NCBI GenBank assembly: GCA_016713585.1
Contig: JADJOV010000008.1
Coordinates: 1-64,000 of the forward strand
DNA: 64,000 bases
Direction of reading: 5' to 3'
Source: Bdellovibrionales bacterium
GTDB lineage: Bacteria; Bdellovibrionota; Bdellovibrionia; Bdellovibrionales; Bdellovibrionaceae
Shown here: positions 32,154-41,255 of the stretch, piece by piece
Numbering within the stretch: position 1 is the stretch's first letter
Layout of the letters: each line of letters opens with the position of its first letter
Translations under genes and position numbers: made by a program
Notes under the pieces: model-generated
What the model was told of the DNA's origin: nothing
The model's input: the letters and a program-made list of their open reading frames with translations, nothing else
The model's database searches: none

Positions 32154-32453
32154 CTCGCTCCTTGAGATACTTTCAAAATTATGACACGTCTCATGAGGTT
32201 CTCACAAGTCCGAGTTATCCACATCAAATGTTTAAAAATGCCCCAACTCGACCTTAGACTTATCTAAAATCAAGCCTTTGAATGCATTGTTTAAGATTTA
32301 AGCATAGTATAAGTTGCTGATATTTATGCGCTATTCTACATTTTGGCCTAAAAAATAAGCTCTTTCCCAGCAAATCTTAAATTCTAGCCTCGGACCCTTT
32401 TTAAAATAAAATAAATTCTAGATGGACTAGAGTTAGGTCACTAATTTGCATTT
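32154..32453. other. 300-base divergent intergenic region
   Basis: AT-rich region between the TPR gene (minus) and the comEC-like gene (plus). It must contain promoters for both directions, but I find no pair of well-spaced -35/-10 boxes that I would defend, no gene and no strong hairpin. Confidence 0.5.
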
Positions 32454-33380
32454 GTGTCGTCCATGCATGTTTTTCTACTTTCCGTTCTTGTATTGTGGAT
32501 TTTTAGCATCACGGGCTCACTCCAAACACTTTCTCTGCCTTCTTCGCCTTTTCATCACATATGCGTTCTTCGGATCCAAACAGTCGTTAAATATTCTCAT
32601 TTCTTAGACTCGCTCGTCTGCGGAACGCCCTTCAACGATCTCAAGCTCAAAAGCCTTTTTATCAATTCTTCTCTTGTTCATCTTGTTGTGGTCTCCGGAT
32701 CCCACTTTTTAGTCCTCTTGATCCTGCTAAAATTTTGCACAACTCAACCCTGGGTTCAACTCAGTGTGATAATTTCCTATTGGCTAATCACCCAAACCCA
32801 GCCGCCTGGAATGCTGGCAATTCTCTTCTGGAGCCTTCGACAAAAAACCTCTGCCGAATTGAGACCGGATCAAATGGTTCTTCTCTGTGGACTTGGCTGC
32901 TTTCTTGTTAATCCCCGACTGTGGCATTCGCCATCTCTGTACCTCAGTTGGCTTTGCAGTCTTGGGCTCAGCTTAGCTCAAGTCACCAGCGTCTCGAATA
33001 TCCTACGACCCCAACTCATCATCTATACATTGATCAACCTTATTGGCGGATGGGATCAATGGAGTCACCCTCTTGGCATCCTCATTAACGCAACCATTGG
33101 AACATTGCTCTCACTTTTTCTGTTTCCTCTGGGCGCCTTTGTAGTCGTCACCCAACAAGGCGGATTTATTTTTGATAGAATGACATCCTCCTTGATTTGG
33201 ATTCTAAAATCTTTTGGACCGCCCCCTTTGGATGATCGTCACTGGATTTGGAACGAGTGGTGGTGGCTTTGGATTGCAAGCTTGCATATCCTGATCTGGC
33301 GCTGGCAAGATCGCTCCTTAAAACACGCTTTGAATAAACGACATTTGACTCCACTCCCTTCTAGGGAAAAAGACTCGTGA
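32454..33380 (+). CDS. ComEC/Rec2 membrane-domain protein (stand-alone)
   Basis: 308 residues with about eight hydrophobic segments. The block S-S-L-V-H-L-V-V-V-S-G-S-H-F corresponds to the conserved H-L-x-x-I-S-G-x-H of the ComEC competence domain, which forms the inner-membrane channel for single-stranded DNA. It lacks the usual N-terminal soluble domain and the C-terminal metallo-hydrolase domain; the latter is encoded by the next gene, four bases on. GTG 32454 is in frame with an ATG at 32463, and I cannot decide between them. Confidence 0.75.
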   Translation: MSSMHVFLLSVLVLWIFSITGSLQTLSLPSSPFHHICVLRIQTVVKYSHFLDSLVCGTPFNDLKLKSLFINSSLVHLVVVSGSHFLVLLILLKFCTTQPWVQLSVIISYWLITQTQPPGMLAILFWSLRQKTSAELRPDQMVLLCGLGCFLVNPRLWHSPSLYLSWLCSLGLSLAQVTSVSNILRPQLIIYTLINLIGGWDQWSHPLGILINATIGTLLSLFLFPLGAFVVVTQQGGFIFDRMTSSLIWILKSFGPPPLDDRHWIWNEWWWLWIASLHILIWRWQDRSLKHALNKRHLTPLPSREKDS

Positions 33381-33384
33381 GGTT

Positions 33385-34128
33385 ATGAAAAAATACTTAT
33401 TTTTTGCTTTAATTCTACTCAGCGCTTTTCCAGCCGAAGGACCTGCCTTTCATGACATTTTCATAATCTGGAATGTTGGACAAGGACAGTGGCTGACCGG
33501 AAATCTCAGCGACCGCTGTGAGCATTTCGATTTCGGAGGCGAAAAGTTCCCTCTTAATAAAATCAAATACCACTGCTCCGGAAAAGAAAACCATCTCCAA
33601 CTCAGTCATTGGGACTTCGACCATTGGGGCGGGCTTAAACGACTCATTAAAATCATACCAACTCTGTGCCATGCTCCCTGGCCTCCACTCGGTTTAGAAA
33701 AAAAACTCCCTGAAATTGCCCACACAATTCCCCTCTGTAAAAAGTCCCTAGAACCCTGGTATCGACCGGAGACGAACCATATCAATAAAAAAGACCTCAC
33801 TTCGAATGATCTCAGTCAAATCTTCATTTTCCAAAATCAAATTTTGATCCCAGGAGATTCAACAAATCGTATGGAAAAAATCTGGGCAGCCAACCTGACG
33901 AATCTTGAAACAAAACAAATTAAAGTCCTCATCCTTGGACACCATGGATCTAAAACTAGCACCTCTGAAGCCCTACTACAGCGCTTGCCTCGTCTCAAGT
34001 TTGCTATCGCAACGGCACGAGAATCTCGCTATGGCCACCCTCATTTTGTTGTTCTCAATCGCTTACGACAACACAGAATTCCGATTTTGAGAACAGAGGA
34101 CTGGGGCCATATTGGACTTGAACTTTGA
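33385..34128 (+). CDS. ComEC-type metallo-beta-lactamase-fold protein (stand-alone)
   Basis: 247 residues with an N-terminal signal-like segment. It carries the hydrolase motifs of the ComEC C-terminal domain: W-N-V-G-Q-G-Q, L-S-H-W-D-F-D-H-W-G-G (metal-binding HxDxDH), P-G-D-S and L-G-H-H-G-S. GAGG precedes ATG by four bases. In most bacteria this domain is fused to the ComEC channel and is thought to degrade the non-transported strand. Here the stop and start are distinct and both products look intact, so the split appears genuine. It should work in the periplasm with the preceding gene product. Confidence 0.8.
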   Translation: MKKYLFFALILLSAFPAEGPAFHDIFIIWNVGQGQWLTGNLSDRCEHFDFGGEKFPLNKIKYHCSGKENHLQLSHWDFDHWGGLKRLIKIIPTLCHAPWPPLGLEKKLPEIAHTIPLCKKSLEPWYRPETNHINKKDLTSNDLSQIFIFQNQILIPGDSTNRMEKIWAANLTNLETKQIKVLILGHHGSKTSTSEALLQRLPRLKFAIATARESRYGHPHFVVLNRLRQHRIPILRTEDWGHIGLEL

Positions 34129-34161
34129 AATGAATTTCCTTTCACAAGGACACAAAACAGA

Positions 34162-34863
34162 CTATTCCATAGCCTGACGGACGTCTCCCATATCTCCGGA
34201 CATCTCCATTGAGATCATGCTTGAAAAACAATCTAGAAGAACTAAGGCATTGCGATCCGCATCGCCAACAGACATTCCACGAATTCGATCGACAATCCCC
34301 TGATTGACAAGGGCCACATTGGCATAATTTGCCTCGAGCCCCTTCAGTAGAAAATCTGCAGGCTTTCCGTCTTTCAAATTGAAATACTGCCGAAGCAAAT
34401 ACAAAGATGTTGTCCGGACCATCGTTTCAATATCAGAGGAAAATGGCATATGAAACCGTGCCATGGGTTTCAGAAATTCCATATGCGGACACCCACTTGT
34501 CGCCATAATGAGTCCAAAAATTCCTTGAAGCCCTTCCTGAAGACTCGCAATTTTAGAATATGTTCGGTCCCCAGTCGTCACTTGAATTTTGGTCTCCACA
34601 ACCGACTTGTCATTCGCAAAATGGGCCGCTACACCATGTAAATTCTGGGCAATAGGACAATAAGGAGAGTCCTTAGAATTCAAAGGACAGTGACTGCACT
34701 TTTTTGAATCCAGACGAACCCAGTCCACCTGTGATGGGTTTTCATTGATCATTTTCATAGTTTGGCGATCAAACTTGAGATCATACACTTGCACTTGACC
34801 ACCGGGGAGTTCAAATCTATAGGAAATTACCAATACATCCATACTCCCAGAATACCCAAACAT
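34162..34863 (-). CDS. conserved-looking hypothetical protein with Cys cluster
   Basis: 233 residues, family not recognised. Near residue 56 it has K-C-S-H-C-P-L-N-S-K-D-S-P-Y-C-P, a C-x2-C-x9-C cluster that may bind a metal, and later S-G-C-P-H-M. No signal peptide or membrane segment. An alternative start is the Met seven codons in. It converges with the comEC metallo-hydrolase gene and shows no operon partner. Confidence 0.55.
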   Translation of the reverse strand: MFGYSGSMDVLVISYRFELPGGQVQVYDLKFDRQTMKMINENPSQVDWVRLDSKKCSHCPLNSKDSPYCPIAQNLHGVAAHFANDKSVVETKIQVTTGDRTYSKIASLQEGLQGIFGLIMATSGCPHMEFLKPMARFHMPFSSDIETMVRTTSLYLLRQYFNLKDGKPADFLLKGLEANYANVALVNQGIVDRIRGMSVGDADRNALVLLDCFSSMISMEMSGDMGDVRQAME

Positions 34864-35130
34864 TTCCGATTGTCATGAACTAAAATTCAATCCTATACCT
34901 CCCACCAAGACTACAACTTCCGAACGTTCTCTACGTCATGGACTTTGTGATAGATTTGCAGTTTCAATGCTATAAAGGATCACACCAAGGCAAAGATCCA
35001 GAGGCGAAAAAGTGATGCTAGAATCGTGCCAACAAAGAGATAAAAACAAAAAATATACTATTGAAATCATTGGTGTTTTTCATTCTGCAAAAACCTCAAT
35101 TTAAGGGCCCGCGCGGCATATAACATTCTC

Positions 35131-35159
35131 TTGTCACTTCAATAAAATTTAGTTAATAC
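35131..35159 (+). promoter_or_regulatory. sigma-70-like promoter for the cytochrome gene
   Basis: TTGTCA (35131-35136) and TAATAC (35154-35159) are separated by exactly 17 bases, 20 bases upstream of the ATG at 35179. The rest of the 315-base divergent region 34864-35178 holds no gene or clear structure. Confidence 0.55.
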
Positions 35160-35178
35160 AAAGGCAATAGGGGGATCT

Positions 35179-36115
35179 ATGGAACTAGGAAACCATCTCA
35201 GACTTGCATCTCATCTCACAATCCAAGCTACACAAAATTGTTTAAATATTTTTTTTCAGAAATTCATCACTCGACTTGGCTTTAAACTGTCACTTGTTCT
35301 AACTTCAATTTTATTTCTTTGGTCTTTTGCTGCTGAATCTCAGGGTTTTTCACTTTGTGGACCCAATACAAATACTCCTGTTTTTTGTGCGCGCATGAAG
35401 CATTTGCGGGCAACTGTCAATGCATTAGATTCTCAAACTGAATTGATGCAGGTCAATTATGAATTTCTTGGCGCCTTGGCTGTCAGTCTCGAAAACAATA
35501 CTAAATATCTTGTCGAATTGACTCCACAAGAAATGCTTTCACACAAAGAAGGACTGAAGCGAATCAATTCCCTCTCTGCGGATTTTCGTTCATTAGCAAA
35601 CAAAAAAGACGCTGAAGCATTGACAACCGCAAACATGGTCAAGGGACAATGCTTGAATTGTCATACTTCGGCAAATCCAACCGGTGGAATTCCGTGGAAT
35701 GATGTTTTTGGATTCAGTTGGGATAAAATTTCAAAAGAATGTGGACGTGTTGGCCGCAATCCCTATCTTTGCAGATCCATGAATGCAATGATGACGGATT
35801 ATAATCATATTCTTTCTGGATATGCTGCCAGAATCGAAGACTTTGAAATTACAGGGGCATTCCGCCGGCGAAATTGCGCGAATTCTTCAAGATTTAAAGG
35901 CAAAAGGCTTTAATCACTTAGGAGAAGCTAATCGATTGGAAGCTGAAGTGAGTGCGCAGAAGGTTGTCGCCTTAGCAAAAGCCCAAGACCCTACAGTTTT
36001 TGAAAAAGCCCGCGCGTTGAACACGACTTGCTCAAAGTGCCATAGCGAGATTTCGGCCCTCAGAGTCAAGCACCTCCCAGGGGCATCTTTTTCGCCGCTT
36101 TGGAGTTCTCGATAG
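35179..36115 (+). CDS. diheme c-type cytochrome (frameshifted)
   Basis: About 311 residues after repair. An N-terminal membrane or signal segment (F-K-L-S-L-V-L-T-S-I-L-F-L-W-S-F) is followed by a helical domain with heme site C-L-N-C-H near residue 157. The first frame ends at 35913 in Arg-rich nonsense; removing one G from GGGG near 35853-35856 gives I-T-G-H-S-A-G-E-I-A-R-I-L and a second heme site C-S-K-C-H near the end. The layout resembles a cytochrome c-prime-like or duplicated helical cytochrome, so it is a periplasmic electron carrier of unknown partner. The start has GGGGGATCT just upstream. Confidence 0.72.
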
Positions 36116-36246
36116 TTCCAGTTTGCCGACGCTTGATCTAAAGACTCAGGAGTTGTTCATCGCTCAAAGAGAGAGAGATCAAGCGTTGATTGCACGCTCC
36201 GCATGCAGCAAGATTTAGATTGACACTTTCTTTTTCGAGGTAGGAA

Positions 36247-36303
36247 ATGAAAGGCATTCATAATTTGGAAAATGTTTGTCCGCTCTCATTCATGGAGGTT
36301 TAG
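36247..36303 (+). CDS. possible 18-residue upstream leader ORF
   Basis: ATG 36247 has GAGGTAGGAA directly before it and runs 18 codons to TAG 36301-36303, which abuts the ATG of the next gene. Its last codons contain the ribosome site (GGAGG) of that gene. It could be a coupling leader peptide or chance. The remaining bases from 36116 to 36246 show nothing else. Confidence 0.3.
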   Translation: MKGIHNLENVCPLSFMEV

Positions 36304-36666
36304 ATGTTATTCTTTCAAGGTTTTTCGAACCCAAATGAACGCAGGAATAAGAGGACTGCGGGATTACATTTAACTGCAGTCGCCACGATTTTCGTAGTGG
36401 GTTTCACCGTCCTCTCCATAGGGCTTCAGGCAAATGCCAAATGCAAGGCCGGACACGCGAATAGCCAGTCTTCCCCTCTGACGCCTGAGCAGAGAGAGAC
36501 TATGGCTACTGCCTTAGAGAAGAAAGCAAAATGCCTTCGCACACCAGAAAAATCAGCTAACGATTGTCACGAAGAGATGAAGGCTTCGTGCGAGGGTGGG
36601 AAAACCTGTGGGGCCAATCAGGAAGGCGGTTCCGGCAAATGTCCAATGATGGAAGAGACAAAATAG
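36304..36666 (+). CDS. small secreted Cys-rich protein, unknown function
   Basis: 120 residues. The hydrophobic segment A-V-A-T-I-F-V-V-G-F-T-V-L-S-I-G-L ends in A-N-A, a plausible signal-peptidase site. The mature part has six cysteines (K-C-K-A-G-H, K-C-L, D-C-H, S-C-E, T-C-G, K-C-P) that could form disulfides or bind metal. GGAGG lies seven bases upstream of ATG. It sits between a diheme cytochrome and an HPF-like gene. No family recognised. Confidence 0.6.
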   Translation: MLFFQGFSNPNERRNKRTAGLHLTAVATIFVVGFTVLSIGLQANAKCKAGHANSQSSPLTPEQRETMATALEKKAKCLRTPEKSANDCHEEMKASCEGGKTCGANQEGGSGKCPMMEETK

Positions 36667-36702
36667 AAAAATTTTCTGTCAAATAAAAAATAGGAGCTTT
36701 AA

Positions 36703-37025
36703 ATGAATTCATTAAAAATTCAGTTTAGGGATATGCGCCCATCTGCAGCGATATCTGCTGTTCTCGAAGATTCCGTTCGCGATCTTGAAACCTATGATCC
36801 AAGCATTATGTCCTGCGATGTCGTCGTTTCAAAACCTCACAGAAAACATACTAAGGGCGGAATTTACCACGTTGTGGTTCGCTTTCGCGTCGCTGGTGAG
36901 CAAATTGTGATTAATCGTGAACCTGAAAAGATCACGCCCATGAGGACGTATATGTAGCGATTCGTGATGCCTTCAGCGCAGCCCGTCGCCGACTGCAAAA
37001 CCATCTCGATAAACATGGTTATTGA
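36703..37025 (+). CDS. HPF/RaiA-family ribosome hibernation protein (frameshifted)
   Basis: About 107 residues after repair. The sequence I-Q-F-R-D-M-R-P-S, then S-C-D-V-V-V-S-K-P-H-R-K-H, then I-V-I-N-R-E-P-E-K is the HPF/YfiA fold that binds the small ribosomal subunit in stationary phase. The first frame ends at 36957; one extra C near 36938-36940 gives T-P-H-E-D-V-Y-V-A-I-R-D-A-F-S-A-A-R-R-R-L, the canonical end of this subgroup, finishing at TGA 37023-37025. GGAGC precedes the ATG. The same frame continues past that TGA into the eRF1-like gene. Confidence 0.8.
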
Positions 37026-37674
37026 GCCTCCCGAAAAAGATCTGCTAAAGGTGGATTAAAACAAAGGGATCTCAATTCTAGCTATGAAGACAGTGTTGAG
37101 ACGGTAGATCTTGTTGCAGCCAAAGCAAAGAAACCAAGGGTCAAGGCAACAAAGGAGGAACCTCAAACATCAGGCACTCCCCTTCTTACTTGGGAAAAAG
37201 CAGAGGATCGAGAAATTACTTGGATTGCCGTCTGCAGCCGAGCTGGAGCGCGAATTTTAAAAACAATATCAAGATGTTGAACTTTTCATTCGTTGGACCT
37301 TCTGGGTAGGGAGCGAACTCGAGCGCTCAGAAATGATAAACATAGCGTCAGTCGAATGGGTTTTGCCGCTGGTGGAGCGACCCACCGTATGACCGGCGGG
37401 AAGGACCCCCATGAAGAATTGGCTGTTTCCTTTCCAAAACTCTGGGAGCTTATTTAAAGAATGCGTTTCAAAAAAACAGTTTGAACAATTAGTGATTGTT
37501 GCTGAGCCCCACCTGATAGGACTTATAAAACTCGCCTTGGACAAAAAGATTCAAGCTTCGGTCTCTCAATGGATTACCAAGGACCTTGTTCGTTTTTCAC
37601 TTTTTAATGTGAAAAAACTTTTTCTTTCGGAAAAGGAACTCAAGAATATCAGATTTAAGAACAAGCTCCGTTAA
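37026..37674 (+). pseudogene. 'host attachment' / eRF1-like (baeRF, PF10116-type) protein, multiply frameshifted
   Basis: Four pieces in different frames together resemble one protein. 37026-37278 (no start codon seen) ends in E-I-T-W-I-A-V-C-S-R-A-G-A-R-I; next Q-Y-Q-D-V-E-L-F; then R-M-G-F-A-A-G-G-A-T-H-R-M-T-G-G and K-D-P-H-E-E-L-A-V-S-F; finally F-E-Q-L-V-I-V-A-E-P-H-L-I-G-L-I and K-D-L-V-R-F to the stop at 37674. This is the order of motifs in the 'required for attachment to host cells' family, considered related to eukaryotic release factor 1. At least four indels in 400 bases suggest either a poor-quality stretch or a true pseudogene. Confidence 0.6.
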
Positions 37675-37676
37675 AT

Positions 37677-38308
37677 ATGCAGAAAGAGTCTAATACGGTC
37701 CTTCCTTTGGATAAGTTTGCGGCTTTTTTGTTTGACCTCGATGGGACCCTTGCCGATTCAATGGGATTACATAATCGAGCCTGGATCCAGACTTTGAATG
37801 AGATGGGCCTGATTATGACTGAAGAGATCCTCCTTGAGTATGTAGGAATATCAAACGTCAGACAGTTGATATTTTTAATCGGCGCTTTGTTGGACCCTGG
37901 ATCCAGCGAATGCTGCCCGGGCCAAAAGAAAATAGGTTTTTTGCAGACTTTGATAAAATGAACCCAGTTGAGCCGGTCCTTAATATTGCGAAGACCTACC
38001 AAGGTCAAAAACCAATGGCCGTCGTTTCGGGCGGCTCAAGAGCCGTCGTTGGACGAATTCTTAAGAATCTACAAATTGAGTCTCTTTTTCAAGAAAGAGT
38101 TTGCGCAGAAGATACCTCGCGCGGAAAACCTTTTCCGGACCCCTTTCTTCGAGCCGCAGACCTTTTGAAAGTTCAACCTAGCCAATGTCTCGTCTTTGAA
38201 GATGGAGAAGCCGGAATAAGAGGCGCCCAAGCCTGTGGAATGGGCGTTGTCAGAGTCGCCCAAGACTTCTCCCTGACCTTTTGGACGGGTTTAAAAAGAA
38301 AAATCTAA
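37677..38308 (+). CDS. HAD-superfamily phosphatase/beta-phosphoglucomutase-like (frameshifted)
   Basis: About 210 residues. HAD motif I is F-D-L-D-G-T near residue 19, motif II S-G-G-S-R, motif III K-P-F-P-D-P and motif IV F-E-D-G-E-A-G. The cap domain and K-P-x-P-D-P pattern fit the beta-phosphoglucomutase/GS1 phosphatase group; substrate unknown. The frame is disturbed at two points around 37890-37935: D-P-A-N-A-A-R-A-K in one frame joins E-N-R-F-F-A-D-F in another. It starts two bases after the preceding broken gene. Confidence 0.72.
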
Positions 38309-38417
38309 CTGCTTTTGCTGACATGAAAAATGCAGAAGATTTTTTTGGATTTAAATAAACAATATACAAAATCTTAGAAGACTAATTGGTTCGATTTGAG
38401 CCCTTACATGAGGTTAT

Positions 38418-40265
38418 ATGATTTCGCGTTTGAACACAAAACATGTCACTTTTGGGGATTGTCTTAAACTTTTTACATCTGCCCCTCGATCCACCCCATG
38501 GCTTGTCTTACTCCTGATTTGTTCTTTAGCCTCTCTCGCCTGGTCCCAAACCCTATTGCCCAAAGAATCAACGGACTACTGTGTGGCTATTCGAGGAAAT
38601 GGAGAGCTTGCCTCGGCGCACTGGGGAGCCTTCGCAAAAACCCTTGAGACTTTTGGCACACCGGTCGGTGCTGCAGGTGGAAGCTCAGCCTCTATCACAG
38701 TATTTTTATTTGAGAGCATGCTTTCAAATCCAATTGTCGCAGCCCTTGATACAACGGAAAAAAAAGAAGCTCTGGCGCTGCTCTTTAAGGCCCTTGAGCC
38801 CTTAGTCAGCAAAGTCGGCCATGATAGCCGTTTCGAGGAGGCGCTCGTGGGGCTTCGAATGATCCAAGGTGAAATCACGGCCCCACCCCTGCAAGGGTTC
38901 CTAGCTATTCTGGCCCACCTACAAAATCCAACTATTTTAAAATCCACACTGTCAAAGTTAGAAGCGGCACTCCGTAGCCTTCAGGACAGTCAGATTCTCA
39001 ACGGCCCAGCGATTCAACGCCTGAGTCGGGACATAACACAGCTACAGCAGAAGTTTTCCATTGATCAGTTGAATCTTGTCTTCGCCGAAGTGAACGATAT
39101 TAAGAAATCTCTTGCCGTCTTTGGTAAATTCAATGCGAAAGATGATAATCAACTCTTTATTCGGGATGGTGTATTGAATTTTGAGGCACTAACAAATTCT
39201 TTCGGAGCCCTTGCTGATTTTTTGAGCTTGAGAAATGCAACACCGGCTGCCACCCTGGCCTTTCAAAGCTTCAGGAATGCCTGCGGATCGCAAACTGTCG
39301 GACTCAACTGGGAAGCCATCATGACTTTAAAACCTGAATGCCAAAATCACCTGAATCAGTGGGTGGCCAGTTATCTCCCAAACTATGTGCCTCAGGCAAA
39401 TTCACGCCTGCATGACCCCATTGGGCAGACCCTTTCGGTCATCACTTCGACCGCAATCATTCAGGGGGATTCTGTCGAGAAATTCAAAAATATTAAGGCC
39501 CAGTATCAAAGGACTTTTTCTTCAGATTTAGGCGTTGACATGAATGTCGTGAAAGATGAGGACCTTAAGTTTGGGTACTGGGGACGCCTCACTGATCTTG
39601 AAAAAATGAAGAGCCTGCTCGATCCGAAAATTGACAAGAACTCACGCTTTCTAAGCCTAGGAACCCAACCTTGGAACAAAATTCTAGCCTATTCGCCGGC
39701 TGAACCAGGGCTTTCCGCCTTTCTTGAATATGAAAATGTCATCTCCATGGGAGGCTGGTCCGATCTTCACCCAATCCCAGCTTTGAAGGCCATCGGCTGC
39801 AAAAATGTCGTTTATTTAACGCGAAAACAAGGTGACTCGGATTTTTGCGATGGGGTAGCTAAGCGTTTACTCGGCATGCCTGAGCTGGGCTGGGACTTTC
39901 TTGAAAAAGACCCTGCAAATCAAGCAGACTTCTTAAAAACCAATTTGAAAAATGCCCTGGGAAACGAAGACACTTCTTCGCTATGGGGTCGCTTTTTTAA
40001 TATAAAAAATCCAGAAAGTTCCTTCGCTCATTCTCTCAAACTTGCCGACGCAGTCGTCTGCACAAACTGGAACGCCTTTGATATTAAGACGGATTTTCAC
40101 GCCATGATTGATGAGGCCTATCAGGCACCAATCTTCAACCGCTCAAATTTGCCTGTGCTCGAGCTTCCGGCGATCTCCTCTCCCCAGCTCCGCTTCCTGA
40201 AGCCTTCAGATTACCAGACCAAATCTATCGATGGGATCCCAGTTTTTGCTGGCTGCATTAATTAA
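38418..40265 (+). CDS. secreted patatin-like protein, putative phospholipase
   Basis: 615 residues with a signal-like segment (W-L-V-L-L-L-I-C-S-L-A-S-L-A-W-S) after a short basic N-terminus. Right after it come R-G-N-G-E-L-A-S-A-H-W-G-A and G-G-S-S-A-S-I, which resemble the oxyanion loop and nucleophile elbow (G-x-S-x) of patatin-type lipases. Later M-G-G-W-S-D-L-H-P could supply the catalytic Asp. The ~300-residue insert between these is helical and unlike known family members. The motifs deviate enough from the consensus that activity is uncertain. GAGG lies five bases upstream of the ATG. Not obviously in an operon. Confidence 0.5.
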   Translation: MISRLNTKHVTFGDCLKLFTSAPRSTPWLVLLLICSLASLAWSQTLLPKESTDYCVAIRGNGELASAHWGAFAKTLETFGTPVGAAGGSSASITVFLFESMLSNPIVAALDTTEKKEALALLFKALEPLVSKVGHDSRFEEALVGLRMIQGEITAPPLQGFLAILAHLQNPTILKSTLSKLEAALRSLQDSQILNGPAIQRLSRDITQLQQKFSIDQLNLVFAEVNDIKKSLAVFGKFNAKDDNQLFIRDGVLNFEALTNSFGALADFLSLRNATPAATLAFQSFRNACGSQTVGLNWEAIMTLKPECQNHLNQWVASYLPNYVPQANSRLHDPIGQTLSVITSTAIIQGDSVEKFKNIKAQYQRTFSSDLGVDMNVVKDEDLKFGYWGRLTDLEKMKSLLDPKIDKNSRFLSLGTQPWNKILAYSPAEPGLSAFLEYENVISMGGWSDLHPIPALKAIGCKNVVYLTRKQGDSDFCDGVAKRLLGMPELGWDFLEKDPANQADFLKTNLKNALGNEDTSSLWGRFFNIKNPESSFAHSLKLADAVVCTNWNAFDIKTDFHAMIDEAYQAPIFNRSNLPVLELPAISSPQLRFLKPSDYQTKSIDGIPVFAGCIN

Positions 40266-40363
40266 TTTTTCTGTATTGTTGCGCGAGCCCTTTAGTCAGT
40301 GCAAACGAGATTGACTTGACCAAAACTGACTCTTTAGGTCAAATATGACGCCGGGGGTGTCTT

Positions 40364-40834
40364 ATGCAGGGAATTGTTAAAGGACTTGTTGGCTTTTTAC
40401 TTCGAAGTCTCTTCACTTCCTTCCTGATGTTTATCATGGTCATCTCACTTGTTTCCGGCAAGTTTCCGCCAGATCTTATGGATGTCAGAAAAACCTTTTC
40501 CTCCCTTCAGGAAATGACCCAGGTCGGACAACAACTTAATCAGCAATTTAAAATGACGCTGCAACAACAGCGTCAACTTCAAGAGCAAGGTCCGCGGGCA
40601 AACTCCGACAAGCTTTTGCACCCAGCTGTTATACTTAGGGAAGTCAACGCGGAAATAGCTGCCGACGAGAGAGGTTCGCCGAAACCAAATGCCAATCAAT
40701 ATGCCGGTCCAAATGGAGTTGGCCCCGGGAACAGTGTCGAAATCAATGCTCTCAAAACAAAAGTCAGTGAACTTGAATCTCAACTTTTTCGGATTCAAAA
40801 TCGGCTTGGCAAACTCGAATCAACTTCCAGATAG
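40364..40834 (+). CDS. membrane-anchored coiled-coil protein, unknown
   Basis: 156 residues. One N-terminal membrane segment (L-F-T-S-F-L-M-F-I-M-V-I-S-L), a Gln-rich helix (Q-Q-Q-R-Q-L-Q-E-Q) near residues 65-75, a Pro/Gly/Asn linker, and a C-terminal heptad region (L-K-T-K-V-S-E-L-E-S-Q-L-F-R-I) that should form a coiled coil. Family not recognised. It starts the run of genes leading into the two-component system. A 6-base inverted pair TTGACC/GGTCAA occurs upstream, between 40316 and 40342. Confidence 0.5.
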   Translation: MQGIVKGLVGFLLRSLFTSFLMFIMVISLVSGKFPPDLMDVRKTFSSLQEMTQVGQQLNQQFKMTLQQQRQLQEQGPRANSDKLLHPAVILREVNAEIAADERGSPKPNANQYAGPNGVGPGNSVEINALKTKVSELESQLFRIQNRLGKLESTSR

Positions 40835-40850
40835 TATCGAAAGGATTCAA

Positions 40851-41255
40851 ATGAGATCTTCACTCAAATCAGTCATTTGTTTTTTTCTAAATATTTCTTT
40901 TATTTGTTGTGGCTCTTCTTTAGCAAGCAAGATCGCCTTCGCAGGTCCTTCAGGTGGTTCGGGGTATATGACCAGTGGAAAGAATGAATCGTTCGTCGCT
41001 AAGGTGAAAGTCGTACGCACAATCCAAGGTGAGACAGAGATATTTTTTGAATCCAACAAAGTGACTGGTGCCTATCTCCTCCCGAACAGTTTGAAGGATT
41101 ACGCGACCCTCAAAGACCATCTAGAAACAAGTCGTAAACCCGGCGGACCCGAAGTAAAAGTCTCGGCAGACGATGAAAAAAGAATCAAAACTGTCGAGAT
41201 TCTTGAGAACAAACCCCCATCTTCCTCTCAGGAAGTCGACTGGGATAAAATTTAG
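40851..41255 (+). CDS. small exported protein preceding the response regulator
   Basis: About 134 residues. ATG 40851 with AAGGA upstream is preferred to an in-frame start inside the previous gene. A hydrophobic signal (V-I-C-F-F-L-N-I-S-F-I-C-C-G-S-S) contains two adjacent Cys, so a lipoprotein is possible. The mature part has F-V-A-K-V-K-V-V-R-T-I-Q-G-E-T-E and no known domain. The stop TAG directly abuts the ATG of the response regulator, so they are co-translated; it may be the sensed or regulated component. Confidence 0.5.
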   Translation: MRSSLKSVICFFLNISFICCGSSLASKIAFAGPSGGSGYMTSGKNESFVAKVKVVRTIQGETEIFFESNKVTGAYLLPNSLKDYATLKDHLETSRKPGGPEVKVSADDEKRIKTVEILENKPPSSSQEVDWDKI

